This document shows, piece by piece, positions 8,081 to 17,798 of a stretch of DNA of 64,000 nt. Made by a program: the position numbers and the translations under genes. A model generated the notes under the pieces. The model was not told the origin of the DNA, searched no databases, and was given only the letters and a program-made list of their open reading frames with translations. Location: positions 124,001 to 188,000 of the forward strand of contig CAWATM010000009.1 in the NCBI GenBank assembly GCA_963784895.1, written 5' to 3'. The stretch's first letter is position 1, and each line of letters opens with the position of its first letter. The DNA is from Gaiellasilicea sp963784895 (GTDB lineage: Bacteria; Actinomycetota; Thermoleophilia; Gaiellales; Gaiellaceae).

Positions 8081-8758
8081 TTGGAGCTGCGAAGCGGCTG
8101 GGGCGTCCAGGATCGCGATCGTCTCGACGCCGCGGATCAGGCTCGCCGGGGTGTCTGCGCTCGGCTCCTCGGCAAAGGCGCGGCGGACCGCTTCGGCCTT
8201 CGACTCGCCGACGACGAGGTAGATCAGGAGCCGGGTCGCCGCGAACATCGACGGCGTCATCGTCACTCGCTCGACGAAGGGCTCGAGCCTCGCCTCGGCG
8301 GCGACGGCACGGTGCTCGCGCTCGTCGAGGGCCGGCGCGTTCGGGAAGAGCGAGGCCGTGTGGCCGTCGGCGCCGATCCCGTTCAGTGCGAGGTCGAGGG
8401 TGATGCCGTCCAGCTCGCGATCGTAGAGCGACGCTGCGTCGGACGCTCCGAGCTCGCCTTGCACGCGGTGCACCTCGGGCTGCAGCGCAAGCCGGTCGAG
8501 CAGCGTCTCACGCACGAGCCGGTAGTTCGAGTGCTCGTCGTCCCGCGGCACGGCGCGCTCATCGCCGAACCAGATGTGCGCTCCGGGCCACTCCGGCAGT
8601 TGCTCCGCCGCGGCCTTGTACGCCTCGCCGACCGTGCTCCCGCCCGAGAGCGCGACGTGACCGCCTTCGGACGCAACGCGTGTCAACCAGCCGCCCGCGA
8701 GCCGCGTGGGCTCAGGGAGGACGTGGATCGCGACACCGTTGAGGCTACGAATCGCCAC
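8069..8758 (-). CDS. pgl: 6-phosphogluconolactonase
   Basis: The 229-residue protein has the SugarP-isomerase fold motifs VALSGGST (substrate phosphate loop), WFGDERAVPRDDEHSNY and GIGADGHTASLFP, the DevB/Pgl signature. It hydrolyses 6-phosphogluconolactone in the oxidative pentose phosphate pathway, in the cytoplasm. Length is normal. Its start overlaps the end of proC by 14 bp, so the two are co-transcribed. The final residues GLC and the stop codon are encoded by the palindromic repeat at 8056-8080. Confidence 0.93.
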   Translation of the reverse strand: MAIRSLNGVAIHVLPEPTRLAGGWLTRVASEGGHVALSGGSTVGEAYKAAAEQLPEWPGAHIWFGDERAVPRDDEHSNYRLVRETLLDRLALQPEVHRVQGELGASDAASLYDRELDGITLDLALNGIGADGHTASLFPNAPALDEREHRAVAAEARLEPFVERVTMTPSMFAATRLLIYLVVGESKAEAVRRAFAEEPSADTPASLIRGVETIAILDAPAASQLQGLC

Positions 8759-9569
8759 GAGCGAGCTCGCGCGAGCGATCCATCGCCGCCTGGATCGCGT
8801 TCAGGAACGCGGCGCGGACACCTGCCTGCTCCAGCTCGCGAATCGCGGCGATCGTCGTGCCGCCCGGCGAGGTGACCATCTCGCGCAGCTCCACTGGATG
8901 CATGCCGAGGTCGCGCAGTTGCTTCGCCGTGCCGAGCATCGTCTGGACGACGAGCTGTGTCGAGATCTCGCGCGAGAGGCCGAGCAGGATGCCCGCCTCG
9001 ATCATCGCCTCGGCGAGCAGCGCGAAGTACGCCGGACCGGAGCCGGAGACCGCCGTGACCGCGTCCATGTACGGCTCCGAGACGCGGACAACCGCGCCGA
9101 GGTGGCGCAGGGCTTCCTCCGCGAGCGTCAAGTGCTGCTCCTCCGCGTGCGAGCCGGCGCAGACGCCGGCCATCCCCTCGTGGACGACCGCCGGCGTGTT
9201 GGGCATCGCCCGGACGACGGGGACGCCGCGGCCGAGGTGGCGCTCGATCGCCCCCGTCGGGATCGCGGCCGCGATCGAGAGCACGGTCTGCTCGGGTTGG
9301 ATCAGCGGGCCGATCTCGCCCAGCAGCGCCTCGATGTCCTGCGGCTTCACCGCGATCACGACCAGTGCCGCGCTCGCGGCCGCCTCGGCGTTCGAGAGCG
9401 TGACGGCGATCCCGTGCCGTTCGCGCAACTCGGCCGCGCGCTCCTCGCGCCGTGTCGAGGCGAAGAGCTCGGCGGGCGTGCGCCAGCCCGAGGAGAGCAG
9501 GCCCCCGATCAGCGCCTCGCCGATCTGGCCGGCCCCGAGAACCGCGATTCTGCGCTCGTCGACGGGCAT
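8745..9569 (-). CDS. proC: Pyrroline-5-carboxylate reductase
   Basis: The 274-residue protein catalyses the last step of proline synthesis using NAD(P)H. Visible are the Rossmann start IAVLGAGQIGEALIGGLL, AVKPQ, RAMPNTPA, and the C-terminal signature VTAVSGSGPAYF ... MVTSPGGTTIAAI. The length is typical. TAGACT lies 6 nt before the ATG, suggesting a leaderless promoter of its own. It leads a short unit with pgl. Confidence 0.95.
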   Translation of the reverse strand: MPVDERRIAVLGAGQIGEALIGGLLSSGWRTPAELFASTRREERAAELRERHGIAVTLSNAEAAASAALVVIAVKPQDIEALLGEIGPLIQPEQTVLSIAAAIPTGAIERHLGRGVPVVRAMPNTPAVVHEGMAGVCAGSHAEEQHLTLAEEALRHLGAVVRVSEPYMDAVTAVSGSGPAYFALLAEAMIEAGILLGLSREISTQLVVQTMLGTAKQLRDLGMHPVELREMVTSPGGTTIAAIRELEQAGVRAAFLNAIQAAMDRSRELARGDS

Positions 9570-9587
9570 CGCCCAAGTCTAGGCGGG

Positions 9588-10166
9588 TCAGCGCTCCGGC
9601 ACGTCGACGCGGTCCTGCTCGCCGATCTCCCGCTGCACCCTGGCGGGGTTGCCGAACGCGACCACGCCGGCCGGCAGGTCGCGGGTGACCACGGCGCCCG
9701 CCCCGACCACGGTGTCGTCGCCGATCGTGACGCCGGGGCAGACGATGACACCGCCGCCGAGCCAGACGTTGTCTCCGATGGTGATCGGCTTCGCGGACTC
9801 CCAGCCGGCCCGCCGCGGCCCGGGGTCGATCGGGTGCGTCGCCGTCAGGAGCTGGACCGCCGTCGCGAGCTGACACGCAGCGCCGATCCTGATCGGCGCG
9901 ACGTCGAGCATGACGCAGTCGAAGTTGACGAACGTTCCGGCGCCGATCGAGATGTACGTGCCGTAGTCACATCGAAACGGCGGCCTGACGACGACGCCCT
10001 CGCCCACCTCGCCGACCAGCTCCCGCAGGAGCCGGTCGCGCTCGCCCTGTTCCGCGTGCGGGATCGCGTTGTAGCGCTCCATCAGCGCGTGGGCACGAGC
10101 CTGGTCGGCGGCGATCTGCGGGTCGTCGGCGTGGTAGAGCTCGCCGCGAAGCATCCGCTCCTTCAC
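9588..10166 (-). CDS. Maltose/galactoside O-acetyltransferase-like hexapeptide acetyltransferase
   Basis: The 192-residue protein begins with the Maa domain (KERMLRGELYHADDPQIAADQARAHALMERYN) and continues as a left-handed beta-helix of hexapeptide repeats (IRIGAACQLATAV, ITIGDNVWLGGGVIV, VTIGDDTVVGAGAVVTRDLPAG). The catalytic His is in LTATHPIDPGPR. It transfers acetyl from acetyl-CoA to a sugar. The physiological acceptor cannot be inferred from its neighbours. Confidence 0.88.
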   Translation of the reverse strand: MKERMLRGELYHADDPQIAADQARAHALMERYNAIPHAEQGERDRLLRELVGEVGEGVVVRPPFRCDYGTYISIGAGTFVNFDCVMLDVAPIRIGAACQLATAVQLLTATHPIDPGPRRAGWESAKPITIGDNVWLGGGVIVCPGVTIGDDTVVGAGAVVTRDLPAGVVAFGNPARVQREIGEQDRVDVPER

Positions 10167-10171
10167 GGCCG

Positions 10172-10591
10172 CTAGAGCGTCGTCGGAGCGATGCGCTCGG
10201 CGAGTGCGCTGAGGACGCCGATCTGGATCTGCGGCGAATGGTCGAGCAGCTGTCGGAAGGCGCGGTCGGTGATCACGAGCGCGCGCACGGGCGAGGTCGT
10301 CGTGATCGTGGCGTTCCGCGGGACTTTCGAGATCAGCGCCATCTCGCCGAAGAAGTCGCCGGCGCCGATCGACGCCACCTTCTTGCCCCCTCGCTCGACC
10401 TCGGCCGTTCCGTCGATCAGGACGAAGAACTCGCGCGGCCGGGGGTCGCCCTCCTCGATCAGCACTTTCCCCTCGGGCAGGTCGATCTCGTCCGCAATCG
10501 AGGCGATCTCGGCCAACTCTTGCTTCGAAGCCGCCGAGAAGAGCGGCACGCCTTTGATCAGGTCGATCTTCGTGTTGTGCCCGAGCTGCAT
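10172..10591 (-). CDS. Cyclic nucleotide-binding domain protein without DNA-binding domain
   Basis: The 139-residue protein is a single cNMP-binding beta-roll: LFSAASKQELAEIASIADEIDLPEGKVLIEEGD, FFVLIDGTAEVERGGKKVASIGAGDFFGEMALI and PRNATITTTSPVRALVITDRAF. The helix-turn-helix of Crp/Fnr regulators is absent, so it is a stand-alone sensor or an adaptor. The ATG has TAGGAT 7 nt upstream, so it may be transcribed on its own as a leaderless message. Confidence 0.85.
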   Translation of the reverse strand: MQLGHNTKIDLIKGVPLFSAASKQELAEIASIADEIDLPEGKVLIEEGDPRPREFFVLIDGTAEVERGGKKVASIGAGDFFGEMALISKVPRNATITTTSPVRALVITDRAFRQLLDHSPQIQIGVLSALAERIAPTTL

Positions 10592-10612
10592 CCCGACGAT
10601 CCTACGCCAGCG

Positions 10613-11434
10613 TCACGCGGCGCGGCAACGCGCGAGCCGTGCAAGGTCGGCATTGGCACCGGGGACGAGCCCGGCTCCGAAGCCCCGCATCAGGTAATGG
10701 CCCGCCAACCCGGCCCACTCCTCGTAGGGAGCGAGCAGCTGGGCAGTCTCGTAGATCTCGACCCAGCGGCCCCACAGCGCCGCGCAGAGCTTGACGAGAC
10801 CGAGGTCGCCGACGAGGCCGTGGCGGAAGCTCCCGAGCCCTTCGAGCGCGATCACGCCGAGCGACCACGGCCCGAGCCCGCGCTCGCGCAGCAGTCGCGC
10901 CGCGACCGCCTCGATCGGTCGTCCACGCAGCCCTTCGAGGTCGACCGAGCGGCAGATCCGGACGAGCGTCGACGCCCGGTGTGTCGCCAGGCCGTGCCGG
11001 CGCAGCTCGGCCGGGGAGAGCCTTGCGATCGACTCGCGCCTCGGCGCGGGATCGCCGATCGCTCGCAGGATCCCCCGCTCGATCGCCAGCGCCCGCTTTG
11101 CCTCGATCAGCTGCCCGCAGATCGCGCGCAGGAGTGCGTGCGCGACGGTCGCCCGCCGCAGCGGCCGCAGCCCGTGCAGGCGGCGGATCGACGGCCCGAG
11201 CAGTGGATCGCTCCGGAACCGGCGCGAGAATTCGGTCGTGTCGGCGTCGAGCGCGAGACAGAACCGGAGCAGCTCGAGGCCCTCCTCGTCCGGAGCCCGC
11301 AGGTGGACGAGCCCATCCGTGCGCTGCCAGGCCAGCCCCCGGCCGCCGCCGGGAAGCGCCCGCTCGAGCGCGCGGCCGTACGTCATCAGGTGCAGGCGGT
11401 AGGGCCCGCGCGGTCTGACGACGTCCTCGATCAC
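10613..11434 (-). CDS. DNA-3-methyladenine glycosylase II, AlkA-like
   Basis: The 273-residue protein has the HhH-GPD fold: QLIEAKRALAIERGILRAIG, LSPAELRRHGLATHRASTLVRICRSVD, and the hairpin GLGPWSLGVIALEGLGSFRHGLVGDLGLVK with the catalytic Asp in GDLGL. It excises alkylated purines. The GTG at 11434 is preferred because it includes the N-terminal strand RPRGPYRLHLMTYGRAL; a later ATG is possible. It diverges from a methyltransferase gene with only 27 bp between starts. Confidence 0.85.
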   Translation of the reverse strand: MIEDVVRPRGPYRLHLMTYGRALERALPGGGRGLAWQRTDGLVHLRAPDEEGLELLRFCLALDADTTEFSRRFRSDPLLGPSIRRLHGLRPLRRATVAHALLRAICGQLIEAKRALAIERGILRAIGDPAPRRESIARLSPAELRRHGLATHRASTLVRICRSVDLEGLRGRPIEAVAARLLRERGLGPWSLGVIALEGLGSFRHGLVGDLGLVKLCAALWGRWVEIYETAQLLAPYEEWAGLAGHYLMRGFGAGLVPGANADLARLARCRAA

Positions 11435-11461
11435 CGATCTGCACCTTACTCTTGCCTCCTG

Positions 11462-12085
11462 ATGGGGCTCGCCGATCAGATCTCGCTGCGCTCGCGCCGG
11501 CGCAAGTTCGGCCTCTTCATGGACACGATGGCGCCGACCGCGGAGACGACCGTGCTCGACGTCGGCGTCGACGACTTTGCCTTCGGCGATCTGAGCGTCA
11601 ACGAGGGCAGCTGCGGGACGCTCAACTTCTTCGAAGAGCTGTACCCATGGCCGGCGCGGGTGACGGGGCTCGGGCTGCACGAGGGCGAGCGCTTCCGCGC
11701 CGGCTACCCGGACGCCCGCTATGTCCAGGGCGACGCCCTCGCGCTCCCGTTCGGGGACGGCGCCTTCGACGTCGTCTTCTCGAACGCGGTGATCGAGCAC
11801 GTCGGCGGCGAGGAGGAACAGCGGCGCTTCGTCGCCGAGGCGCTCCGCGTCGCCCCGCGGGCGTTCATCACGACGCCCAACCGCTGGTTCCCCGTCGAGG
11901 TGCACACGCGGCTGCCCCTGGTCCACTGGCTCCCCGACGCGGCCTCGCATCGGGCCTACGATCTCGCGGGGAAGCCGTGGGGGAAGCGAAACCGGCTGCT
12001 CGGACCCCGCTCGCTTGCCGGCCTGTTTCCCGGCGACGTCCGGATCGTCAATCTCGGTCTGAGCCTGGTCGCCGTTGTTGACTGA
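11462..12085 (+). CDS. SAM-dependent methyltransferase (Methyltransf_11 type)
   Basis: The 207-residue protein has a class I methyltransferase fold: TTVLDVGVDDFAF (motif I), VQGDALALPFGDGAFDVVFSNAVIEHVGGEEEQ (motifs II-III) and EALRVAPRAFITTPNRWFPVEVHT. TACTCT lies 9 nt before the ATG. It overlaps the start of the O-antigen-ligase-like gene by 11 bp, so it probably acts in surface polysaccharide or lipid modification. Its substrate is unknown. Confidence 0.82.
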   Translation: MGLADQISLRSRRRKFGLFMDTMAPTAETTVLDVGVDDFAFGDLSVNEGSCGTLNFFEELYPWPARVTGLGLHEGERFRAGYPDARYVQGDALALPFGDGAFDVVFSNAVIEHVGGEEEQRRFVAEALRVAPRAFITTPNRWFPVEVHTRLPLVHWLPDAASHRAYDLAGKPWGKRNRLLGPRSLAGLFPGDVRIVNLGLSLVAVVD

Positions 12086-13386
12086 CCGCGTCCCACGGAT
12101 CGCGCTGGTCGCGTTCATCGTCGCGCTGCCGCTCCACAACCTCGTCATGGCCGGCCTCTGGGACGTCGGCGTGCGCGATTTCGCGCTCGACGTCGTCTCG
12201 GCCTGGAAGGAGGTGCTGCTCGCGGCCGCGCTCGCCGCGGTCATCTGGCGCCGCCGCGGGATCCCGTTCAAGGCGACCGCCACCGACTGGCTCGCGCTCG
12301 TCTACGCGGGCTTCGTCGTTCTCTACGCAGCTGATCCCGCAGGACTGGCTCGGCGGCGACGCCTCGGCGGAAGGCATCCTCTTCGGCCTCCGCCACAACC
12401 TGACGCCCGTCGCCTGCTACTTCCTCGGCCGCGGTCTGACGCTCACCGAACGCGACCGGCGGGTCGTCGGCGGCCTGATCCTCGGCGCCGCAGCGGTCGT
12501 CGCCGCCTGGGGAATCGTCGACATCTACGCCGTCGCGCTCCAGACGTGGCGCGACTCCGGCGTGCCGGGGTGGTTCCGCGAGCAGCTCGGGCTCGACTAC
12601 GGCGCCGGGCTCTCCGGGCTGCCCGAGAACTGGGTCTACAACCCCGGCGACGAGCAGCCGCTGCGGCGGCTCGTCTCGACCTTCCTCAGCCCGCTCGCGA
12701 CCGCGTACATGCTCCTTGCCGCGATCCTGGTCGCGGCGACCTGGCAGCGTGGCTCGCGTCGGCTGCCGGCCTTGACCGCCCTGCTCGCGATCGGGCTCCT
12801 CTTCACGTACTCGCGGACGACGATCGCCGCGCTCGCCCTCGGCCTCGTTGCGCTCGGCTACGCGCTGCGGAGCTGGTGGCCGGTCGCCGCCGCCGTGGTC
12901 TTCCTTGCCGCAGCCTTCTTCTTCGTCCGCGCCTATCCCGATCTCGCGCCGGAGACCCGCTATACGGCCGCCGAGCTCCAGATCCAGCGGGCAGGCGGAC
13001 AGGAGGAGGAGACGAGCGGCGATCCCTTCGACCCGGACGAGTCGTCCTTCGACAGCCATCTGGACAGCCTTCGCGCTGGGCTCAGGACCGTGATCGAGCA
13101 CCCGCAGGGATACGGCGTCGGCAACGCCGGCGTGACCGCCAAGCGCACCGGCCGGGAGATCAAGGCGGGCGAGTCGACCTACACCGAGCTCGGCGTCGAG
13201 CTCGGCCTGCTCGGCATGCTCGCGTTCGTCGCTTGGAACGTGGCGCTCGTGCGGGGCTTGCTTCGGGTCGAGCCCTGGCTCGGGGCGGCGCTCGCCGCCG
13301 TGCTCGTGCTCGGGATCCAGACCGACGTGATCGGCGTCCACTGGCTCGCGTTCGTGCTCTGGACGCTCGCGGGCGAGCGTTCGTAA
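12075..13386 (+). pseudogene. O-antigen ligase/polymerase family membrane protein, interrupted by one frameshift
   Basis: The first part, from a TTG at 12075, reads LTDRVPRIALVAFIVALPLHN to LALVYAGFVVLYA. The protein then continues in the next frame as LIPQDWLGGDASAEGILFGLRHNLTPVACYFLGRG and on to AFVLWTLAGERS at 13386. Removing one base near 12328-12330 restores a continuous multi-helix Wzy_C protein of about 436 residues, with the characteristic LLFTYSRTTIAALALGL. The product would ligate or polymerise surface glycans. The rest is intact, so an assembly error or very recent mutation is likelier than old decay. Confidence 0.78.
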
Positions 13387-13426
13387 GGCACTTCAGGCCA
13401 CCCCGGTTCCGGCCGATAAGGGGTTC

Positions 13427-14989
13427 GTGGACGCGGCGCCCGACACCAGGCGACAGCTGGGCCAGATCATGGTCGACGAGGGCTTCCTGACGGAAGACCA
13501 GCTTCTGGATGCCCTCGCGGAGCAGAACCGCAGCGGAACCCCGCTCGGGAAGGTGCTCGTCGACCTCGGTTTTGTCTCTCCCGGCGCGGTCGCGAATGCG
13601 CTCGCCGAGCAGCACGGCGGCCTCCTCCGCACCGAGTACGGGACGAGCGCCGGCCTGCGCGAGCTGGCCGACCGCGCGCCGATCCGCACCGAGGCGCCGC
13701 AGCCGACGCTGCCGATGCCGGCCGCTGCGGGCCCCGCGGCCGCGCCCCAGCCCGCAGGGGCGGCACCGCTCGGCTCCGGTCTCCGGCTCGCCGGCTCGAC
13801 TCCTGAAACGCCCGCGCCGGTCGAGGCGCCCGCACCGTCGCCCGAGCCCGAGCCCGAGCCCGAGCGCAGCGCCCGGATCGAGGAGCTCGAGTCGCAGCTG
13901 CACGCAGTGCTCACCGAACGGAACTCGCTCGCGCAGAGCTTCAACGAGCTGCAGGCGCGGCTGAGCGAGGCTGCTCAAGCACACGAGGCCGGCGTCAACG
14001 CCGAGGTCGCCCAGCGCGTGGGAGCTCTCGAGAGCCAGCTCCAGGCCGCCGCCGCGAACCGCGAGGAGCTCGAGCGGGCTCAGCAGCACGCCGCCGATCG
14101 GATGGCCGAGCTCGAGGGCAGGCTCGCCGAGACCGCGGCGAGCAGGCAGGCGCTCGAGACCGAGCTGGATCAGCTTCGCTCGCAGTCCCAGCCGGACGTC
14201 AGCGGTGAGCTGCAGGAGCTCGCCCAGCGGCGCGACCAGGCCGAAACCCGTGCGCAGGCGCTCGAGACCGAGCTCGTCCAGCTTCGCGAGCAGGCCGACG
14301 CGGCCGGCAGGCGCGCGGCGGCGCTCGAGGCGGAGCTGAACGAGCTTCGCTCCCAGCCCCGCGAAGATGTCAGCAGCGAACTGCAGGAGCTGGCCCAGAA
14401 GCGCGACGAGGCCGAGGCCAGGGCGCAGGTGCTCGAGGCCGACCTCGCCTCACTTCGGGACCATTCGGCCGGACAGGACGAGGCCCTCGCCTCGCAGGTG
14501 TCGGGCCTGAACGACGTGGTCCGCGCCGTCACGAAGGAGCGCGACGCCGCGGTCGCCCGCGCCGCCGAGCTCGAGCCCGAGATCGAATCGCTGCGGAAGA
14601 GCCTCAGCGAGGCCGTCGCGCCCGCCGGCGACTCGGCAGCCGACGTCGCCGAGCTTCGCCGCCAGCTTGCCGCCCGGGAGCGGCGCCTCGCCGAGAGCGT
14701 CGGCGAGATCGCGAAGATGAACCGCGAGCACCGGGCCGTGCTCCAGCTCGTCGAGCGCCAGTTCCAGCTCGAGGAGGCGACAACTGCGGTTCCGGAGCCG
14801 AAGCACGAGACCGCCCACGTCCTCTTCGTCCCCGCCGCGAGCGGCTACACGCTGGTCGAGCGGGAGGGTGTCGCGCCCGAGGCAGGCGACGTGGTCGAGG
14901 TCGACCGCGGCCGCTACGTCGTACGCCGGCACGGCCCCTCGCCGCTGCCCGGGCCGAGACGCCGCTGCGCCTACCTCGAGCGGGCCTGA
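13427..14989 (+). CDS. MshEN-domain protein with long coiled coil
   Basis: The 520-residue protein starts with an MshEN/GspE N-terminal domain (residues about 8-62: LGQIMVDEGFLTEDQLLDAL, TPLGKVLVDLGFVSPGAV), the domain that usually precedes type II secretion or type IV pilus ATPases and can bind c-di-GMP. A Pro/Ala-rich linker follows (about 85-145), then about 280 residues of heptad coiled coil with repeated blocks (ELQELAQ, ETRAQALE, LRSQ), and a small C-terminal domain. No ATPase is fused or adjacent. AAGGGG precedes the GTG start. It may be a scaffold; function unknown. Confidence 0.75.
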   Translation: MDAAPDTRRQLGQIMVDEGFLTEDQLLDALAEQNRSGTPLGKVLVDLGFVSPGAVANALAEQHGGLLRTEYGTSAGLRELADRAPIRTEAPQPTLPMPAAAGPAAAPQPAGAAPLGSGLRLAGSTPETPAPVEAPAPSPEPEPEPERSARIEELESQLHAVLTERNSLAQSFNELQARLSEAAQAHEAGVNAEVAQRVGALESQLQAAAANREELERAQQHAADRMAELEGRLAETAASRQALETELDQLRSQSQPDVSGELQELAQRRDQAETRAQALETELVQLREQADAAGRRAAALEAELNELRSQPREDVSSELQELAQKRDEAEARAQVLEADLASLRDHSAGQDEALASQVSGLNDVVRAVTKERDAAVARAAELEPEIESLRKSLSEAVAPAGDSAADVAELRRQLAARERRLAESVGEIAKMNREHRAVLQLVERQFQLEEATTAVPEPKHETAHVLFVPAASGYTLVEREGVAPEAGDVVEVDRGRYVVRRHGPSPLPGPRRRCAYLERA

Positions 14990-15732
14990 CGCTTCGTCGC
15001 GGCCGGCTTGGGCTTCGGCTCGACCTCGGTCTGTGGCTCGTCGCGAGTGATCGGCGCGTCCGCAGCCGTGACGTCCTCGATCGGCTCGGGCTTGATCACC
15101 TCGGTCGGCACGACCGTCGCGCGCCCCTTCCGCGACTGCCGGCGCGCTTCCGCGACCGTTCGCTGCAGCTCGCGCTCGTTCGACGCCATCCGTTCGTCGA
15201 GGGCCCTTGCCGCGGCCTTGAGCTCGTCGGCGTGGCCGTCGTCGGAGTAGTACGAGACGCCCAACCGGCGGACCTTGGCGTCCCGCTCGCGCCGGAGCCG
15301 GAACTGCTCTCTGCGCAGCCGCACCACGTCCCGGCCGGCGCGTGACCACGCCGAGATCGACTCCCCCGCCACGCCGGCCTCGTCGCGCACGCGGTCGGCG
15401 GTGCTGACCCCCATCTGCGCGACCCGCGTCTCGGGCCAGCGCCGGGCGCCGGCGAGAAATGCGGGCAGGAGGCAGACGGCGGCGGCAAGAGCGACCAGGC
15501 CGACGACGACGGCGCCGGTGGCGATCATCACGATTCCCAGCACGAGCAGTGCCGCCGCCGCTACGAGCACGAGCACGGGCGTGGCGAGCCCGAAGTAGCG
15601 CGGCTCGGCATGCTGGACGTCGATCGGGACGTCCCGTGGCGTTGCGGGCGGCGCGTCGGTGCGTCGGCCGCACGAGGGGCAGAACGTCGCGTCTGCGGGC
15701 AGCGTGCCGCCACAGTGGGAGCAGGGGTCCAC
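14971..15732 (-). CDS. Zinc-ribbon membrane protein of unknown function
   Basis: The 253-residue protein has an N-terminal zinc ribbon (CSHCGGTLPADATFCPSCGR, residues 4-23, two CxxC pairs), two hydrophobic helices (about 49-95), then a basic, Arg-rich helical region (RAGRDVVRLRREQFRLRRER) and an acidic/Lys-Pro tail. It is probably an inner-membrane protein with both ends in the cytoplasm. Its 3' end overlaps the convergent MshEN gene by 19 bp. Confidence 0.7.
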   Translation of the reverse strand: MDPCSHCGGTLPADATFCPSCGRRTDAPPATPRDVPIDVQHAEPRYFGLATPVLVLVAAAALLVLGIVMIATGAVVVGLVALAAAVCLLPAFLAGARRWPETRVAQMGVSTADRVRDEAGVAGESISAWSRAGRDVVRLRREQFRLRRERDAKVRRLGVSYYSDDGHADELKAAARALDERMASNERELQRTVAEARRQSRKGRATVVPTEVIKPEPIEDVTAADAPITRDEPQTEVEPKPKPAATKRQARSR

Positions 15733-15778
15733 GCGGCCGTTCTCTCCGCGTTGCGCAATGTGTAACCGCCCGGAGCCG

Positions 15779-17520
15779 TCACGAATGCCCGAAGCGGACG
15801 TCCGGCAGGATCCGGTCGAGCCAGCGCGGCTGCGCCCAGGCGGCGGGTCCGAGCAGGCGCAGGAGCACGGGCATCAGTACGAGCCTGATCAAGGCCGCGT
15901 CGAGCAGGACCGCGACGCCGAGGATCACGCCCATCTCCTTCGGCGGCAGCGGCCCGGAGAGCGCGAAGGTGAAGAAGATCGCCACCATGACGCCCGCGGC
16001 GGCGAAGATCACTCGTCCGGAGTGGGCGACGCCGCCGACCATCGCTTCCTTGGCGTCAGCCGTGCGGTCCCAGTGCTCCTTGGCGGAGGAGAGCAGAAAG
16101 ACCGTGTAGTCCATCGAGATTGCGAAGATCATCGCGAAGAAGAACACCGGCCCCCAGGCGTCGAGGAAGCCCTGCGACTCGAAGCCGAGCACCCCGGTGC
16201 CGTTCCCCTCCTGGAAGATCAGTCGTGCGACGCCGAACGCCGCCGCTGTTGCGAGCAGGTTGGTGACCACCCCGGCGGCCGCGATCACGGGCGCCTGCAG
16301 CGCGAGCAGCAGCAGCAGGAAGCCGAGTACGAGCACGACTCCGACCACGAGCGGCGTGCGCGCCGAGAGCGCCTCCTCGAGGTCGTGGTTCTCCGCAGCG
16401 GAGCCGCCGACGAGGGCAGCCTCGGGCAGCGAGACGCGCAGCCGCTCGATCGTGTCGCCGACCGCGGGGTCGGACGGGTCGACGGTCGGGACCGCCTGAA
16501 GCAGCGTGCGCGACGCCGACTCGTTTGCCTGACGATGGTCACTGCGGCGTTGCCGCTGGTCACCTCGCTGCTCGCCGGCGGCGGCGCGGGACGACGAGGA
16601 GAGCTCCGGCCGCAGGGCGCCGAAACCGGGTCGAGATCGAGCCGCCGCGAGGAGTTCGGCTGGCACGACCTTGATCGACCATCCGCTTCTGGCCGAGTGC
16701 CGGGAGCCGAGGACGACAGCAGCGCTGTGACCGGGAAGGCCCAGGCGACGGGACGACGCCACAGACTGCTCCGCCCAGCGCGCGAACGCGGGCGAGCGGT
16801 GCTCCCCCGCGTGCACCCAGGAGAGCCCGAAGCGGTCGATTTGCGGCCCGAGCTTCGCGAGGACGGCCGGGAGCAGCGTCAGCGTCGCGGCCAGCACGAA
16901 GATCACCGACAGCATGATCCCGAGCGCCATCGAGCGGAACGCCGGGCTTGGCACCAGCAGGACTGCGGAGAGGGAGACGAGCACGGTCAGGCCGGAGAAG
17001 AGGACGGCCTTTCCCGCCGTGTCCATCGCCACCGCGACCGCCTCAGACGCCGGCAGCTTCGAGCCGAACAAGGCACCACGGAAGCGGTGGACCACGAAGA
17101 GGGCGTAGTCGATCCCGAGCGCCAGCGCGAACATGAGCGCGAAGTTCATCGCCCAGATCGACACGTCCGCGACCTGGCCCGCGACGAAGAGGGAACCGGC
17201 GGCGGCGACAAGGCCGAGGATCGTCAGCATCAACGGCAGCCCCGCCGCGACGAGCGAGCCGAACGCGAGCACGAGGATCGCGAGCGTCACCGGCCACGAG
17301 ATCAGCTCCGACTTCATCATCGCCTCGCGGTTCGCCGCGTTGAAGTCGGACCAGAGCCCCGACGCGCCGGTGAGTGCCACCTCGACGTCCGTGCCTCCGG
17401 CTCGTCGCAGCTCGCCTTTCAGCTCGTCGGCGGCGCGAACCATGTCGGTGGGGCTGCCGGAGGCTCCCGCCTGGACGATCGCGGTGTGGCCGTCGCGCGA
17501 GACCGAGACCCCGTCATGGG
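15779..17520 (-). pseudogene. MMPL-family exporter, frameshifted remnant
   Basis: Good MMPL/RND sequence is readable in one frame: DGVSVSRDGHTAIVQAG, NAANREAMMKSELISWPVTLAILVLAFGSLVAAGLPLML, ALGIDYALFVVHRFRG, then VPTVDPSDPAVGDTIERL, ISMDYTVFLLSSAKEHWDR and MGVILGVAVLLDAALIRLVLMPVLLRLLG. Between about 16,510 and 16,750 the in-frame translation loses family resemblance (SGWSIKVVPAELLAAARSRPG), while fragments of the expected porter domain appear in another frame. The N-terminal helix is not readable beyond 17520. I read it as a substrate exporter broken by several small indels. An intact MMPL gene is at 39683. Confidence 0.75.
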
Positions 17521-17798
17521 CGGGACGAGACGCGATGCGTCGTCCAGGACCTCGTCACCGAGCGACGGCGTGCCGGGGGGCGGTCGACGCACGTTCGAGT
17601 GGACGACGCCCAGGACGACGAGAGACCGTCGAACTTCGGCGAGGGCGACACGACCGAGTCCGAGCGGAGGCCTCGAGCCGGCACCCGAGAGCGCGGCTCG
17701 ACGCGTGGTGCGAGGCTGAGGGCAGGTCGACGGCGACCCTGCCACGGCACATCGTCCGTGCCCCGCCAGCCCGAGCCGGCGGAGGGGACTGACGGGGC
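17521..17798. other. Unreadable stretch, probably decayed N-terminus of the MMPL gene
   Basis: Neither strand gives a convincing protein here. By position it should encode the first membrane helix and start of the MMPL exporter to its left, but no frame shows a hydrophobic helix. No RNA gene, repeat or regulatory element is recognisable. Confidence 0.5.

Noticed and set aside
12300..12360. Programmed ribosomal frameshift in the O-antigen ligase gene
   Set aside because: No slippery heptamer or Shine-Dalgarno-like stimulator is visible, and other genes show the same kind of single indel.
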